Source: Streptomyces noursei ATCC 11455
GTDB lineage: Bacteria > Actinomycetota > Actinomycetes > Streptomycetales > Streptomycetaceae
Reading direction: 5' to 3'
Assembly: GCF_001704275.1 (NCBI RefSeq)
Contig: NZ_CP011533.1
Coordinates: forward strand, 2,852,001-2,916,000
DNA length: 64,000 bases
Shown: positions 43,283-52,000 of the stretch, in pieces
Numbering within the stretch: the stretch's first letter is position 1
How the letters are laid out: the number at the start of each line of letters is the position of its first letter
Notes under the pieces: model-generated
Database searches by the model: none
What the model was told of the DNA's origin: nothing
The model's input: the letters and a program-made list of their open reading frames with translations, nothing else
Program-made: the position numbers and the translations under genes

Positions 43283-44602
43283 TTAGTGCGGCCGTGCGCC
43301 GTGGGCGCGGCCCGTGTCCCGCAGGAGGGTGCGGCCGCTGTACTGGAGGGCGTGGACCGCGCCGGTGCGCGCGTCGACGGCGAAGCGCCCGAGGAAGGCC
43401 CCGGCCCCCCGGGCGGCGAAGGTCCGCCGGGCCAGCGGCTCGGCCAGTTCCCTTGCCCCGCCCGGGAGTTCCAGTACGAGGTGCGGGCCGTCGAGGCCGA
43501 CCGTCACGGCCAGGTCGCCGTTGCGGTAGGTGCCCGTGCAGTCCGCGAAGGCCGCCGCGCCGGCGGGGGCGCCTCCCTGCGCGAGGGACGGCGGGGGTGC
43601 GGGGCGGTACACGCCGACGTCGATGCCCGCGTCCCGCAGTGCGCCGACCACGGCGTCCCACAGGGCCTGCCCGGTCGGGGAGTTGGTGGTCAGCGCGATG
43701 ACGGTGCCGCGCCGGGGGTGGATCCGCAGGTGACAGGTGGCGCCGTCCAGCGTGCCGTCGTGGCCGAGCCAGCGGTCCTCCGCGGGGCCGAAGTGGCCCA
43801 GGCCCGGGCCCCAGCCGTCGGCCAGCCCGAACGGGTCGGCGCCGGCCGTGGGCCGGGTCGCCTCCCCCAGGGCCGCCGGGTCGGCCAGGTCCGGGCGGCC
43901 CGGCTCCGCGATGTGGAGCAGACCCAGCCGCACCAGGTCGGCGGCGCTGCCCGCGAGCCCGCCGGCGGGCAGCGAGCCGGGTTCGGCGGGCAGCGCGGTG
44001 ATGGCGGTGCCCAGCGGGCGCAGGAGGTAGTCCCGTACCGCCTCGTACCAGGGCAGTCCGGTGACGGACTCCACGACGCGTCCGGCGATGCCGTAGCCGA
44101 CGTTGGAGTAGGAGAAGGTGCCCGGGGCGGGCCGGGCGTCGGCCGGTGCGGCCAGGAAGCCGGTCAGCCAGCGGCGCAGCGAGGAGGCGTCCGCGTCGTC
44201 GTGGTCGGAGGGCAGTCCGGCGGTGTGGCTGAGGAGTTGGCGGAGGGTGGCGGCGAGGGCCGGGTGGTCGCGCCGCGCTTCGGGAACCGTCCCGGCCTCG
44301 GGGAGCCATTCCCGTACGGGCCGGTCGAGGTCCAGGTCGCCGTCGCCGACCAGTTGCAGGACGGAGGTGGCGGTGCACACCTTGGTCGTCGACCCGTAGG
44401 GGAAGGCCGTCGCGGAGTGCACCGGCCGTCCGGCGCCGGGTTCCTCCTCGCCGAACTCCCAGGTCTCCAGCACACCGTGGTGGTGGACGGCCAGCTGTCC
44501 GCCGGCCACGTCGCAGTCACGGGCGAGACGGTCCAGGTCGAGGTCGAGGGGGGAGCCGTCACCGGCGCCGTACCCCGCTGGATCCGCTGAGTCCCCGTGC
44601 AC
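43283..44602 (-). CDS. PBP-type thioesterase (stand-alone peptide macrocyclase, SurE-like)
   Basis: A 439-residue serine hydrolase of the class C beta-lactamase/PBP4 fold. The active site reads S71-x-x-K74 in YGSTTK, Y165-S-N in SYSNVGYG, and H281-D-G in [10 protein letters not shown]-terminal beta-rich (lipocalin-like) domain follows after about residue 350. No signal peptide is present, as expected for a cytoplasmic biosynthetic enzyme. It is the first gene of the NRPS operon, 57 bp before the NRPS start. Proteins of this kind (SurE, the desotamide, mannopeptimycin and ulleungmycin enzymes) offload and cyclise peptides ending in a D-residue or Gly. The NRPS ends in an epimerase and lacks a cis-TE, which fits. 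The GTG start has GGGGGAGGG upstream. A beta-lactam resistance role is less likely. Confidence 0.88.
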   Translation of the reverse strand: MHGDSADPAGYGAGDGSPLDLDLDRLARDCDVAGGQLAVHHHGVLETWEFGEEEPGAGRPVHSATAFPYGSTTKVCTATSVLQLVGDGDLDLDRPVREWLPEAGTVPEARRDHPALAATLRQLLSHTAGLPSDHDDADASSLRRWLTGFLAAPADARPAPGTFSYSNVGYGIAGRVVESVTGLPWYEAVRDYLLRPLGTAITALPAEPGSLPAGGLAGSAADLVRLGLLHIAEPGRPDLADPAALGEATRPTAGADPFGLADGWGPGLGHFGPAEDRWLGHDGTLDGATCHLRIHPRRGTVIALTTNSPTGQALWDAVVGALRDAGIDVGVYRPAPPPSLAQGGAPAGAAAFADCTGTYRNGDLAVTVGLDGPHLVLELPGGARELAEPLARRTFAARGAGAFLGRFAVDARTGAVHALQYSGRTLLRDTGRAHGARPH

Positions 44603-44689
44603 CGCGAACGCCCTCCCCCGCTTCCGGTCGTGCCCCGGCCGCGGGACGCGACCGGGGCGGCCGGCCGCGGCACAAGGTCGCGGACGGCC

Positions 44690-44728
44690 GTTCGAACGGA
44701 AGTCTTCAGGAGGGCGAAAGGTTCGAAC
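44690..44728. promoter_or_regulatory. Pair of GTTCGAAC palindromes in the NRPS-operon promoter
   Basis: Two perfect 8-bp palindromes, 44690-44697 and 44721-44728, lie 31 bp apart centre to centre, near three helical turns. The second abuts the CTTAA element. This geometry suits binding of a dimeric regulator to both sites. Confidence 0.4.
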
Positions 44729-44750
44729 AGGGCTTTAAGTGCAGTGGGAA
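44728..44750 (-). promoter_or_regulatory. Shared TTC-N8-CTTAA-N3-CCTG element upstream of the PBP-TE/NRPS operon
   Basis: The minus strand reads TTC (44750-44748), eight bases, CTTAA (44739-44735), AGC, CCTG (44731-44728), about 126 bp upstream of the thioesterase start. It is the same pattern as at the leuC, halogenase and MFS promoters. The 190-bp intergenic region 44603-44792 is the likely main promoter of the peptide operon. Confidence 0.65.
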
Positions 44751-44792
44751 AGATGCATGTCAGAGGGGCAAAAACGGGATCGGCGGGGTGGC

Positions 44793-45209
44793 TCAGCGCT
44801 CCCTGGTGGGGAGGACCGCGACGGCGATCAACAGCAGCAGTACGCCCCCGGCGGCGTTGCGCAGACCCGGCTCGATGGCGGTCCAGTCGAAGGCGATCGG
44901 CGCGAGTGCGCGGATCTGCTGGACCACCCACAGCACGCAGGTGGCCAGCCCCACCAGTGCGGCCAGCGCCATCGCCGCCTTGGAGCGGACCGCGAGCGCG
45001 AGGAGCGCGAGCGCTCCGGCCGCCGCGAGCGGCAGCAGCATCGAGGTGGCGGTCGCGGCGCCGCTCTTGTCGGTCAGTCCCGTGAACAGCTCCGCGACGG
45101 GCACGGACCGGGGATCGCGCCCCTGATACCAGGGCTGGAAGGCGCTCAGTACGAGTGCGGCCGCCCCGATGAGGGCCAGTAACGCCGTCACCGTCAGTCG
45201 TCGGGCCAT
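44793..45209 (-). CDS. Small four-helix membrane protein, unknown function
   Basis: A 138-residue protein with four hydrophobic segments (about residues 8-23, 56-75, 80-103, 117-134) and a polar extracellular-looking loop around QPWYQGRDPRSVPVAELFTG. The ATG at 45209 follows GAGGAGAG. It is 32 bp downstream of the ABC permease gene on the same strand. It is probably the third gene of that operon, perhaps an accessory to the exporter. I do not recognise a family. Confidence 0.6.
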   Translation of the reverse strand: MARRLTVTALLALIGAAALVLSAFQPWYQGRDPRSVPVAELFTGLTDKSGAATATSMLLPLAAAGALALLALAVRSKAAMALAALVGLATCVLWVVQQIRALAPIAFDWTAIEPGLRNAAGGVLLLLIAVAVLPTRER

Positions 45210-45241
45210 GGTGTGGGCTCTCCTCGTCTCGTCTCTTGTGG

Positions 45242-47989
45242 TCAGCGGCGGGTCAGGTCGGCCGGATGTCGGGTGCGCAGCGCCGAGCGGGCGGGCAGCA
45301 GGTATCCGGCCGCCGAGGTGACCACCACCGTCAGGACGATCAATCCTGCCTGCGCGGGCGGGATGTAGGGCGCCGAACCGGTCAACGCGAGGCTGAACGC
45401 GGTCAGCGGGATCGCCGCGGCCAGCGCGCCGACCACCACCCCGACCGTGACGACGATGGCCGCCTCGACGCCCAGCATCCGCCGCAGCTGTCCGCGGCTC
45501 GCGCCGACCAGGCGCAGCAGGACCAGTTCGCCGCGGCGACCCACCATGATCAGGGTCAGCGTGCTGAGCACCGCGATGGCGGTGAAGCCGCCGATCACGC
45601 CGACCGCGACCACGGTGATCACCTGGCCGATGCCGCGGTCCTCGGCCTGGAGGTGTTCGGTCGTGGGCCGCTCGGTCACCGTGGTGTGCAGGGCGGCGGT
45701 CGTCAGGGCGGCGGCCAGTTCCTTGCGCACGGCGGCGGGGTCGGCCCCCGGCTTCAGGCCCAGCAGGATGCGGGAGTTGAGCGGGGCGGCCAGGTGCGGG
45801 GCCAGCTCCTGGGCGGCGAAGAGGAAGTCGCCGAGCGCCAGGGAGTTCTGGTAGACCGCGGCGACCTTCAGCGGGACGGCGGCGCCGTCGCCGTAGCGGA
45901 GGGTGACCGTCGAGCCGGGCTTCAGGTCCAGCGAGCGGGCCCGGTCCTTGCCCACCGCGACCGTGCCGCGGCCCAGGTGCGCGAGCGTCCCGGAGAGGAC
46001 GGCGGGGTCGAGGGTGGCGGACAGCGCCGCGGGGTCGACGCCCATGACCGGCAGCCGGTCGAGCTTGGGCTCGCCGGTCTCGCGGCGGGCCAGCACGACG
46101 GTGCTGTGCAGGACGCCGGTGGCCGCGGCCACGCCGGGCACCTCCCCGGCGCGGCGGACCGCCTCGTCGGGGATGCCGGGCCCGTCCGTGGTGACCGCGA
46201 GCTGCGCGCGCAGGGCCTGGGCGGCCTGGGCGCCGCCCTGCCGGTCGAGGGTGGCGCCGGCCGAGAGCTGCACCCCGACGAACGCCACCACCAGCACGAT
46301 GGGGGTGATCGCGGCGCCCAGGCGGCGGGAGTTGGCGTGCGAGGAGGCGGCCGCGAGGTAGCCGCCCGCCCCGCCCAGTCGCCGCGCGGGGACGGCCAGC
46401 AGCCGCATCGCCCCGCGGGCGATCCAGGGCCCGAGCAGCGCACAGGCGATGACCAGAGCCAGCGCCGCCGTACTGGCGGCCGCCGCGGCCAACTCCCCGT
46501 ACTGCAGCGCCGCGGTACCGGCCGAGCTCATGCCGAGGAAGAGCACCACCAGCCCGGTGATGGTCCGCCCGCGGCCCGGCTGTGCCGGCTCGCGCTGCGC
46601 CTCGCCCATCGCCTGCGCGGGGCGGAGCTTGGCGATCCGGCCGCAGGCGAGCGCGGCGGACAGCCGGGCCACCAGCAGGGTGAGCCCGGCGGTCAGCACG
46701 GGCACCGCGAACATCCAGACCGGTGTGGGCAGTTCGAGCCCCATCGGCACCGCGCCGCGTTCCTGGAGCATCGCGATCAGCTGGAGGAAGACCGGCACCG
46801 CGCCGATCGCGCCGAGCAGCGCGGCGGCCACCGCGACCACGTTGATCTCGCGGGCGACGGTCGCCCGCAGCTGCCGGGGCGTGGCGCCGACCGCGCGCAG
46901 CAGCGCCATCTCGCGGGAGCGCTGGTGGACCGCCTGGGCCACGGTGCTGGAGACCACCAGGACGGCGATCATCAACACGGTGACGCAGACCGTCGCGAGC
47001 AGCATCAACAGGCTCATCCGGCTGGGCGCCGACTCCAGGAACTCCGGTTCGCCGCGGCCGTTGCCGGTGAGCACCCGCAGTGCCGTGGCGTCCTCCTTGT
47101 AGCGGGTGCCGGCCGAGGCGTCACGGGCCGGGTGCGCGCCGTCCAGCGCCTGGCGCAGCCGGGGGTAGAGCTGGCGGACGTCCACCCCGGGGTCGGCGAG
47201 GATCCCGATGGCGTCGGTGGTGGCGGGGTGCCCGGCGAGCCGGCGGGCCGTCTCGTCGTCGAAGAAGACGGCACCCTGGTGACCGAGCCCGGTGGCGTCG
47301 CCCCGTGCCGCGGGCGCGGCGATGCCCACGACCTCGTAGGGGGTGGGGGCGCCCAGTGTCTGGAGCGTGATGCGCTCGCCCGTGCGGACGCCGGCGCGGG
47401 CCGCCAGATCGCCGTCCAGGACGACCTGCCGGGGCCCGGTCGGGGCGTGCCCGGCCCGCAGGGTGAAGGGGGCCAGCGCGGCGGCCGACCAAGGGTGGCC
47501 GAAGATCGGGGAGTTGCCGGAGTCGCTGCGCGGACCGGCCACCGGGCCGCCGTCCCTGGCGGCGAGCGCGACGGGAACGGCGTCGTCCGCGACGGCCGCC
47601 CTGACCCCCGGGACGGCCGCGAGCCGCGCGCCCACCGCGCGCGGCACCCGGACCCGTTCGGTGAGCGACTGGGTCTCCGTCATGGGCGGATCGCCCCAGG
47701 GCTTGGCGGTGTAGCGGGTGGTCTGGTTGCCGGTGACCACCGCGGTGGTGGCGGCGTAGCGCTCCACCCGGGCGTGGCCGACGAACGCCGACAGGGTCGC
47801 CAGCGCGAAGCTGCCCAGCAGCAGCGAGGTCAGCACCAGGGCGGCGAACACCGCGGCCCATGCCTTGCGGTGCCGCCGCAGTGAACGGGTGGCCAGGAAG
47901 CGGGCGGTGCGCAGGGTGCGGGCCGGGGAGTCGGCGCGCACCGGCCGCAGCTCCGCGGGGCCGGTCCGGGGTCCGGTGGCAACGGACAT
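45242..47989 (-). CDS. FtsX-type ABC transporter permease
   Basis: A 915-residue membrane protein with the MacB/FtsX architecture duplicated. One N-terminal anchor helix lies at about residues 45-70. Extracellular domains alternate with two FtsX blocks of three helices: [20 protein letters not shown] with [18 protein letters not shown], and later [19 protein letters not shown] with [19 protein letters not shown]. It follows the ATPase gene by 5 bp (TGAGCGCGATG). Such pairs export or sense antimicrobial peptides and lipoproteins. The neighbouring two-component system suggests an envelope-stress or self-resistance module. Export of the cyclic peptide is plausible but unproven. In-frame upstream sequence to 48958 is shadow of the ATPase gene. 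Confidence 0.88.
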   Translation of the reverse strand: MSVATGPRTGPAELRPVRADSPARTLRTARFLATRSLRRHRKAWAAVFAALVLTSLLLGSFALATLSAFVGHARVERYAATTAVVTGNQTTRYTAKPWGDPPMTETQSLTERVRVPRAVGARLAAVPGVRAAVADDAVPVALAARDGGPVAGPRSDSGNSPIFGHPWSAAALAPFTLRAGHAPTGPRQVVLDGDLAARAGVRTGERITLQTLGAPTPYEVVGIAAPAARGDATGLGHQGAVFFDDETARRLAGHPATTDAIGILADPGVDVRQLYPRLRQALDGAHPARDASAGTRYKEDATALRVLTGNGRGEPEFLESAPSRMSLLMLLATVCVTVLMIAVLVVSSTVAQAVHQRSREMALLRAVGATPRQLRATVAREINVVAVAAALLGAIGAVPVFLQLIAMLQERGAVPMGLELPTPVWMFAVPVLTAGLTLLVARLSAALACGRIAKLRPAQAMGEAQREPAQPGRGRTITGLVVLFLGMSSAGTAALQYGELAAAAASTAALALVIACALLGPWIARGAMRLLAVPARRLGGAGGYLAAASSHANSRRLGAAITPIVLVVAFVGVQLSAGATLDRQGGAQAAQALRAQLAVTTDGPGIPDEAVRRAGEVPGVAAATGVLHSTVVLARRETGEPKLDRLPVMGVDPAALSATLDPAVLSGTLAHLGRGTVAVGKDRARSLDLKPGSTVTLRYGDGAAVPLKVAAVYQNSLALGDFLFAAQELAPHLAAPLNSRILLGLKPGADPAAVRKELAAALTTAALHTTVTERPTTEHLQAEDRGIGQVITVVAVGVIGGFTAIAVLSTLTLIMVGRRGELVLLRLVGASRGQLRRMLGVEAAIVVTVGVVVGALAAAIPLTAFSLALTGSAPYIPPAQAGLIVLTVVVTSAAGYLLPARSALRTRHPADLTRR

Positions 47990-47994
47990 CGCGC

Positions 47995-48795
47995 TCACCG
48001 CTCCCCGAGTGCGGCCAACGTCCGGGCGACCGCGTCCGGTTCGGGGCGGTCCATCCGGTTGGCGATCCGGCCGGCCTCGATGAACACCGCCTCGTCCGTC
48101 CAGGACGCGGCCACCGGGTCGTGGGTGACCATCACCACGGTGTGCCCCTCGCGGTCCACCGCGTCGCGCAGCAGGGTGAGCACGTCGCGGGCGGTGACCG
48201 GGTCGAGGGCGCCGGTCGGCTCGTCCGCGAAGATCACGGCGGGGTCGGTGACCAGCGCGCGGGCGATCGCCACCCGCTGCTGCTGACCGCCGGAGAGCGT
48301 CAGCGGCGAGTCGTCGGCCCGGTCGGCGAGCCCCACGGCCGCCAGGACGGCCAGCGCCCGCTCCCGGACGGCCGGGTCCTCGGGCCGGTCGCCGCCCAGC
48401 AGCAGCGGCAGCGCGGTGTTCTCCGCCACGGTCAGCGACGGCACCAGGTTCAGCGCCTGGAAGACGAAGCCGATCCGGTCCCGGCGCAGCCGGGTCAGCC
48501 CCGCCTCGCCGAGCCGCGACAGATCCGTCTCGCCGATCCGCACGGTGCCCGAGGTGGGGCGGTCGAGCCCGGCGGCGCACTGCAGGAAGGTGGTCTTGCC
48601 GGATCCGGAGCGGCCCATGACGGCCAGGAACCGGCCGCGCCGCAGGGTGAGGCTGACCTCGTCCAGCGCGTTCACGTCGCGGCCGCCGCGGCGGTAGCGC
48701 CGGGTGACCGACTCCAGCGCCAGCGCGGCCGTCGGTCCGGCCTCCTGTGAAGCGGCCGCCGCCGCGGCGCGTTTCGCCGTGCGAAGCCTGACCAT
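47995..48795 (-). CDS. ABC transporter ATPase (MacB/LolD-like)
   Basis: A 266-residue ATPase with every catalytic motif intact: Walker [11 protein letters not shown]-loop [13 protein letters not shown], signature [15 protein letters not shown], Walker [13 protein letters not shown] and H-loop VMVTHDP. It is specific for FtsX-type permeases, one of which is encoded 5 bp downstream. It is divergent from the sensor kinase gene across a 241-bp promoter region that holds the 48901-48927 element. It serves as an intact paralogue for the degenerate ATPase at 54161-54721. Confidence 0.93.
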   Translation of the reverse strand: MVRLRTAKRAAAAAASQEAGPTAALALESVTRRYRRGGRDVNALDEVSLTLRRGRFLAVMGRSGSGKTTFLQCAAGLDRPTSGTVRIGETDLSRLGEAGLTRLRRDRIGFVFQALNLVPSLTVAENTALPLLLGGDRPEDPAVRERALAVLAAVGLADRADDSPLTLSGGQQQRVAIARALVTDPAVIFADEPTGALDPVTARDVLTLLRDAVDREGHTVVMVTHDPVAASWTDEAVFIEAGRIANRMDRPEPDAVARTLAALGER

Positions 48796-48900
48796 GTGCG
48801 TCCTCCGGGCTCGTCCGAGGACGGCTGATCCGCCAGTCGTCCTGTCTGCTGTGAACGGTATGGATCACGGCCGCGGGGCACGAGAGAGCGCACACCCGTC

Positions 48901-48927
48901 CCGGGGTACAGCCAGCCCCACCATCGC
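48901..48927 (+). promoter_or_regulatory. 27-bp element shared with the MFS promoter (ABC-kinase divergent region)
   Basis: CCGGGGT, two bases, AGCC, one base, GC, one base, then CCACCATCGC. The copy at 51869-51895 differs at only four positions and has the same orientation and distance to the plus-strand gene (136 and 132 bp from element start to ATG). CCCGGGGT recurs at 48927-48934. It is probably a site for the response regulator encoded here. Confidence 0.5.
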
Positions 48928-49036
48928 CCGGGGTGACCGGAGCACCGCGCATCCGCACCCGTTCGACATACGGTGATCCGTATCCTCACCATGCGCCGGG
49001 ACCTCAAGTGGTGTCCCGCACCGGAGGGAGCCCACG

Positions 49037-50248
49037 ATGGACGACTTCGCCAGACAGTTACGCGCCAGTTGGCATGCCGGCTACTACCTCTACTTCGGCA
49101 TTCCGCTCGCCTGGTTGTGCTTCCTCACCGCGTTCCTGGTGCCGATCGGCCTGCTGTTCACGGTGTTCGTGATCGGCGCCCCGGCGATGCCGGAGATCGT
49201 CCGGCTGCTGCGCCGACTGGCCGGCTACGAGCGGGTGCGCGCCGGAGGCTGGCTGGGCGCTCCGGTCCCCGAGGAGTACCTCCCCCTCGACGGTGCCCCC
49301 GCCGACCGGGTGCGGCTGGCGCTCACCGACCCCGGTACCTGGCGCGACACCCTGTGGCTGCCGATGGCCACCGTGACGTTCGTCGTCTTCAGCGTGCTGA
49401 CGGTGCCACTGTGGCTGGTGGGCCTGTTGGTGGACGGCCTGGGGATGGGGCTGGGCGGCCGGCTCGCCCGGCGCCGCGAGTCGGAGTACGGCGTGCCGGC
49501 GACCCCGCGCCGCTCGCTGGTGCTGCGCCACATCGTGGCCCTGGCCGACCTCCAGGCCCGGTGGACCGCGGCGCTGCTGCGCCCGTCCGCCTCGGCCCGG
49601 CTGGCCGAGCGGGTCGCCGAGCTGTCCGAGAGCCGGGCCGGCGCGGTGGAGGCGCACAGCGCCGAACTGCGCCGCATCGAACGGGATCTGCACGACGGTG
49701 TGCAGGCGCAGCTCGTCGCGCTGTCGCTGCGCATCGGGCTGGCCAAGCAGCAGCTCCGCAGCAATCCGGACGCCGCCCTCGCCCGCCTGGACGAGGCGCA
49801 GGCGGGCGTCGAGGGCGCGCTGGCCGATCTGCGGCAGGTGGTCCGCACGGTCCATCCGCCGGTGCTGACCGACCGGGGACTGGCCGGTGCGGTACGGGCG
49901 TTGGCCGCCTCCTCCGACATCCCGGTGGAAATGAGCCTGAATTCGGTGGAGAACGGCCACCGGCTGCCCGCGTCGGTCGAGGCCGCGGCGTATTTCGTGG
50001 TGGCCGAGGGGCTGACCAACATCCGCAAGCACTCCGGGGCCACCCAGGCATCGGTACGATTCACCCGGGGCAACGGCGTGTTGAAGGTGACCGTGACCGA
50101 CGACGGACACGGCGGTGCCGACGAAGTCGGCGGCAGCGGCCTGGTCGGCATCCGCCGGCGGGTCGCCGCGCTCGACGGCACGACCAGCCTCACCAGCCCC
50201 GAGGGCGGGCCGACCAAGCTGAAAGTGGAGCTGCCGTGCGGATCGTGA
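49037..50248 (+). CDS. Sensor histidine kinase (NarL/DesK-type HisKA_3)
   Basis: A 403-residue membrane kinase. Residues about 20-48 and 110-135 form hydrophobic segments enclosing a short region, an Actinobacteria sensor-type N-terminus with little extracellular loop. The phosphoacceptor is H219 in IERDLHDGVQAQLVAL. The ATPase has the N-box FVVAEGLTNIRKHSGA and the G-box DDGHGGA...GSGLVGIRRRV. The ATG follows GGAGGGAG. It overlaps the response-regulator gene by 13 bp, so the pair is coupled. The stimulus is unknown. A kinase with minimal external loop next to a MacB-like transporter often senses envelope stress. Confidence 0.92.
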   Translation: MDDFARQLRASWHAGYYLYFGIPLAWLCFLTAFLVPIGLLFTVFVIGAPAMPEIVRLLRRLAGYERVRAGGWLGAPVPEEYLPLDGAPADRVRLALTDPGTWRDTLWLPMATVTFVVFSVLTVPLWLVGLLVDGLGMGLGGRLARRRESEYGVPATPRRSLVLRHIVALADLQARWTAALLRPSASARLAERVAELSESRAGAVEAHSAELRRIERDLHDGVQAQLVALSLRIGLAKQQLRSNPDAALARLDEAQAGVEGALADLRQVVRTVHPPVLTDRGLAGAVRALAASSDIPVEMSLNSVENGHRLPASVEAAAYFVVAEGLTNIRKHSGATQASVRFTRGNGVLKVTVTDDGHGGADEVGGSGLVGIRRRVAALDGTTSLTSPEGGPTKLKVELPCGS

Positions 50249-50907
50249 TCGCCGAGGACAACGCGCTGCTGCGGGAGGGCATGGTCCTGCTGCTGACCAG
50301 CAACGGCCATGAGGTGGTGGCCACCTGCGCGGCCGGCCCCGAGGTGATGCCGGCGCTGCGCGAACACCGCCCCGACGCCGCGGTCCTGGACGTCCGGCTG
50401 CCGCCCAGCTTCCGCGACGAGGGCCTGCGCGCCGCCGTGCAGGCCCGCAAGGAACTCCCCGACCTGCCGATCCTCGTGCTCTCGCAGTACGTGGAACAGG
50501 CGTATGCGGCGGAGCTGTTGGCGCAGGGCGCCCGTGGGATCGGCTATCTGCTCAAGGACCGGGTCGGCCGGGTCGAGCAGTTCCTGGAGGCGCTGGAGCG
50601 CATCGTCAGCGGCGGCACCGCGCTCGACCCCGAGGTCATCACGGAGATCGTCAGCCAGAAGGCCGCCGCCCGCCCGCTGCAGGCGCTGACCCCGCGCGAG
50701 CACGAGGTGCTGGAGATGATGGCGCAGGGCCTGGCCAATGCCGCCATCGCGGAGAAACTCGTCATCACCGAGCGCGCGGTGAGCAAGCACATCCGCGGCG
50801 TCTTCGACAAGCTGGGCCTGCCGCCGGAGGGCGGCAGCGTGCACCGCCGGGTGCTGGCCGTGCTGGCGTTCCTGGGGAACAGCGCGCCGGAGAGCCCCGC
50901 GGTCTGA
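50236..50907 (+). CDS. NarL-family response regulator
   Basis: A 223-residue regulator with receiver domain (acidic pair in VIAEDNALLREG, phosphoacceptor D52 in AVLDVRLPP, conserved lysine in YLLKDRVG). It also has a C-terminal LuxR-type helix-turn-helix (LTPREHEVLEMMAQGLANAAIAEKLVITERAVSKH). The GTG at 50236 lies inside the kinase gene with GTGGAG upstream. A strong terminator follows its stop. It is the only classical transcription activator seen inside the cluster, so it is the first candidate for binding one of the repeated promoter elements. Confidence 0.93.
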   Translation: MRIVIAEDNALLREGMVLLLTSNGHEVVATCAAGPEVMPALREHRPDAAVLDVRLPPSFRDEGLRAAVQARKELPDLPILVLSQYVEQAYAAELLAQGARGIGYLLKDRVGRVEQFLEALERIVSGGTALDPEVITEIVSQKAAARPLQALTPREHEVLEMMAQGLANAAIAEKLVITERAVSKHIRGVFDKLGLPPEGGSVHRRVLAVLAFLGNSAPESPAV

Positions 50908-50949
50908 GCGGTGCGCACGGCACCCGGCGGCGGCCCCCGGGCAGCGAAG

Positions 50950-50991
50950 CACCCGGGTGTCCGGAGACGGGGGACTCCGAACACCCGGGTG
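50950..50991. terminator. Strong terminator after the two-component system
   Basis: A 17-bp stem with one mismatch (50950-50966 with 50975-50991; CACCCGGGTGT core) and an 8-nt loop follows the response regulator stop by 42 bp. It can also serve the convergent lipoprotein gene. Confidence 0.8.
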
Positions 50992-51081
50992 GGGGGAATT
51001 CCGCGCGGCCTCGACGGAGGACGGGCCGACCGCTGGGGAACTCCCGGTCTGTGGGGCGGCTTTGCCGCGGCCGGACTTCCG

Positions 51082-51513
51082 CTACAGGTAGTCGCCCACG
51101 GAGGTGCACGTACCGCGCAGCTTCTTGAGCCGCTTGTTCTGGCCGGAGAGGTACGCGGTGACCGAGCCGGGGGTCCGCTCCTTGAGCGTCGTGGCGCGCA
51201 GCTCCTTCGCGGTGTCCTGCGCGGCCTTGCGGAGCTTGGCGTCGTCCGTCTGCTTCGCCAGTTCGTCCAGCCTGTCGGCCCGGTCCTCGACGTCCTTCTC
51301 GGCGACCGCCGCGTCCTTGGGGTGGGGGTCGAACAGCGCCACGTCCAGGATCTTCAGACAGGTGTCCCCGCGGTCGAGGGCCTTTTGCGGTGAGTTCTCG
51401 CAGGCCGCCATGGAGAATGCCGCCGGGACCACCAGGGCGATCGCGACCGCCGCCCTGGTGACGGACCGCCACTTTCCGCGCAGGGGACCCTCACGGGTCG
51501 CGGACGCATGCAT
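51082..51513 (-). CDS. Small exported, probably lipid-anchored protein
   Basis: A 143-residue protein. A basic start and hydrophobic core (residues about 18-35) end in the lipobox-like FSMAAC, then a hydrophilic, largely helical domain rich in Asp, Lys and Leu. The helical part (EKDVEDRADRLDELAKQTDD, then AAQDTAKELRA) looks like a short coiled coil. The ATG at 51513 with GAGGAGAG upstream is preferred over ATG 51561. I do not recognise a family. Its place beside a two-component system and exporters suggests an envelope role. Confidence 0.6.
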   Translation of the reverse strand: MHASATREGPLRGKWRSVTRAAVAIALVVPAAFSMAACENSPQKALDRGDTCLKILDVALFDPHPKDAAVAEKDVEDRADRLDELAKQTDDAKLRKAAQDTAKELRATTLKERTPGSVTAYLSGQNKRLKKLRGTCTSVGDYL

Positions 51514-51553
51514 GGTGCTGCTCTCCTCGGAGGGTTCGGAAGGTCCGTACGGC

Positions 51554-51763
51554 TCAGTCATCGGCGGTTCCGGCCCGCTGCCAGCGCACCACTCCCCAGA
51601 GCAGTGCGATGGCGTCCAGGGTGAAGCCCGCGATCATCACGGTGGTGTGCGTGTCCCCGGTGACCACATGGGAGATCACCGACGTCAGCATGGCGCCCGC
51701 GAAGAAGACGAACAGCGGGGGAACGATCCAATGGGCGCCGCGCTCGCGGTGCGTACGTGCCAT
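51554..51763 (-). CDS. Small two-helix membrane protein
   Basis: A 69-residue protein with two hydrophobic helices (about residues 13-33 and 41-60) joined by a short HVVTGDTHTT loop. The ATG at 51763 follows GGAGACC. It is divergent from the MFS gene and upstream of the lipoprotein gene by 40 bp, probably one transcript. The function is unknown. Confidence 0.6.
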   Translation of the reverse strand: MARTHRERGAHWIVPPLFVFFAGAMLTSVISHVVTGDTHTTVMIAGFTLDAIALLWGVVRWQRAGTADD

Positions 51764-51868
51764 GAGAGGTCTCCAGTCGTACCCGTCGTCTCGCACGGCC
51801 CGAGCCGCGCTGTCTGCCTCCATGCTGTCCGAGCGACCGTCGACCGGTCAGTACACCGCGCCCCCGAA

Positions 51869-51895
51869 CCGGGGTGGAGCCTGCACCACCATCGC
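51869..51895 (+). promoter_or_regulatory. 27-bp element shared with the kinase promoter (MFS side)
   Basis: CCGGGGT, two bases, AGCC, one base, GC, one base, CCACCATCGC. It differs from 48901-48927 at four positions and lies 132 bp before the MFS start, in the divergent region with the small membrane protein. Confidence 0.5.
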
Positions 51896-51944
51896 GGGTT
51901 CAGCACCTGGACACGGCGCCCGATCCCCCTTCCCACCAGGGGAG

Positions 51945-51967
51945 TTCCGCCCACCCTTAAACACCTG
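51945..51967 (+). promoter_or_regulatory. Shared TTC-N8-CTTAA-N3-CCTG element upstream of the MFS-thioesterase operon
   Basis: TTC (51945-51947), eight bases, CTTAA (51956-51960), ACA, CCTG (51964-51967). This is the only plus-strand copy, and it points to the only plus-strand biosynthesis-linked operon of the NRPS half. It ends 33 bp before the MFS ATG, closer than the other copies. Confidence 0.6.
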
Positions 51968-52000
51968 CCGCGCCCGGCGGGGCGATGACAGCATGCGCCC

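Noticed and set aside
43283..44602. Beta-lactamase or penicillin-binding protein for resistance
   Set aside because: No signal peptide, operon position before an NRPS lacking a TE, and SurE-like motif spacing favour a biosynthetic cyclase.
44793..45209. Trp-operon-associated membrane protein
   Set aside because: Size and helix count are similar, but no specific motif matched and the gene follows the ABC permease, so no name was given.
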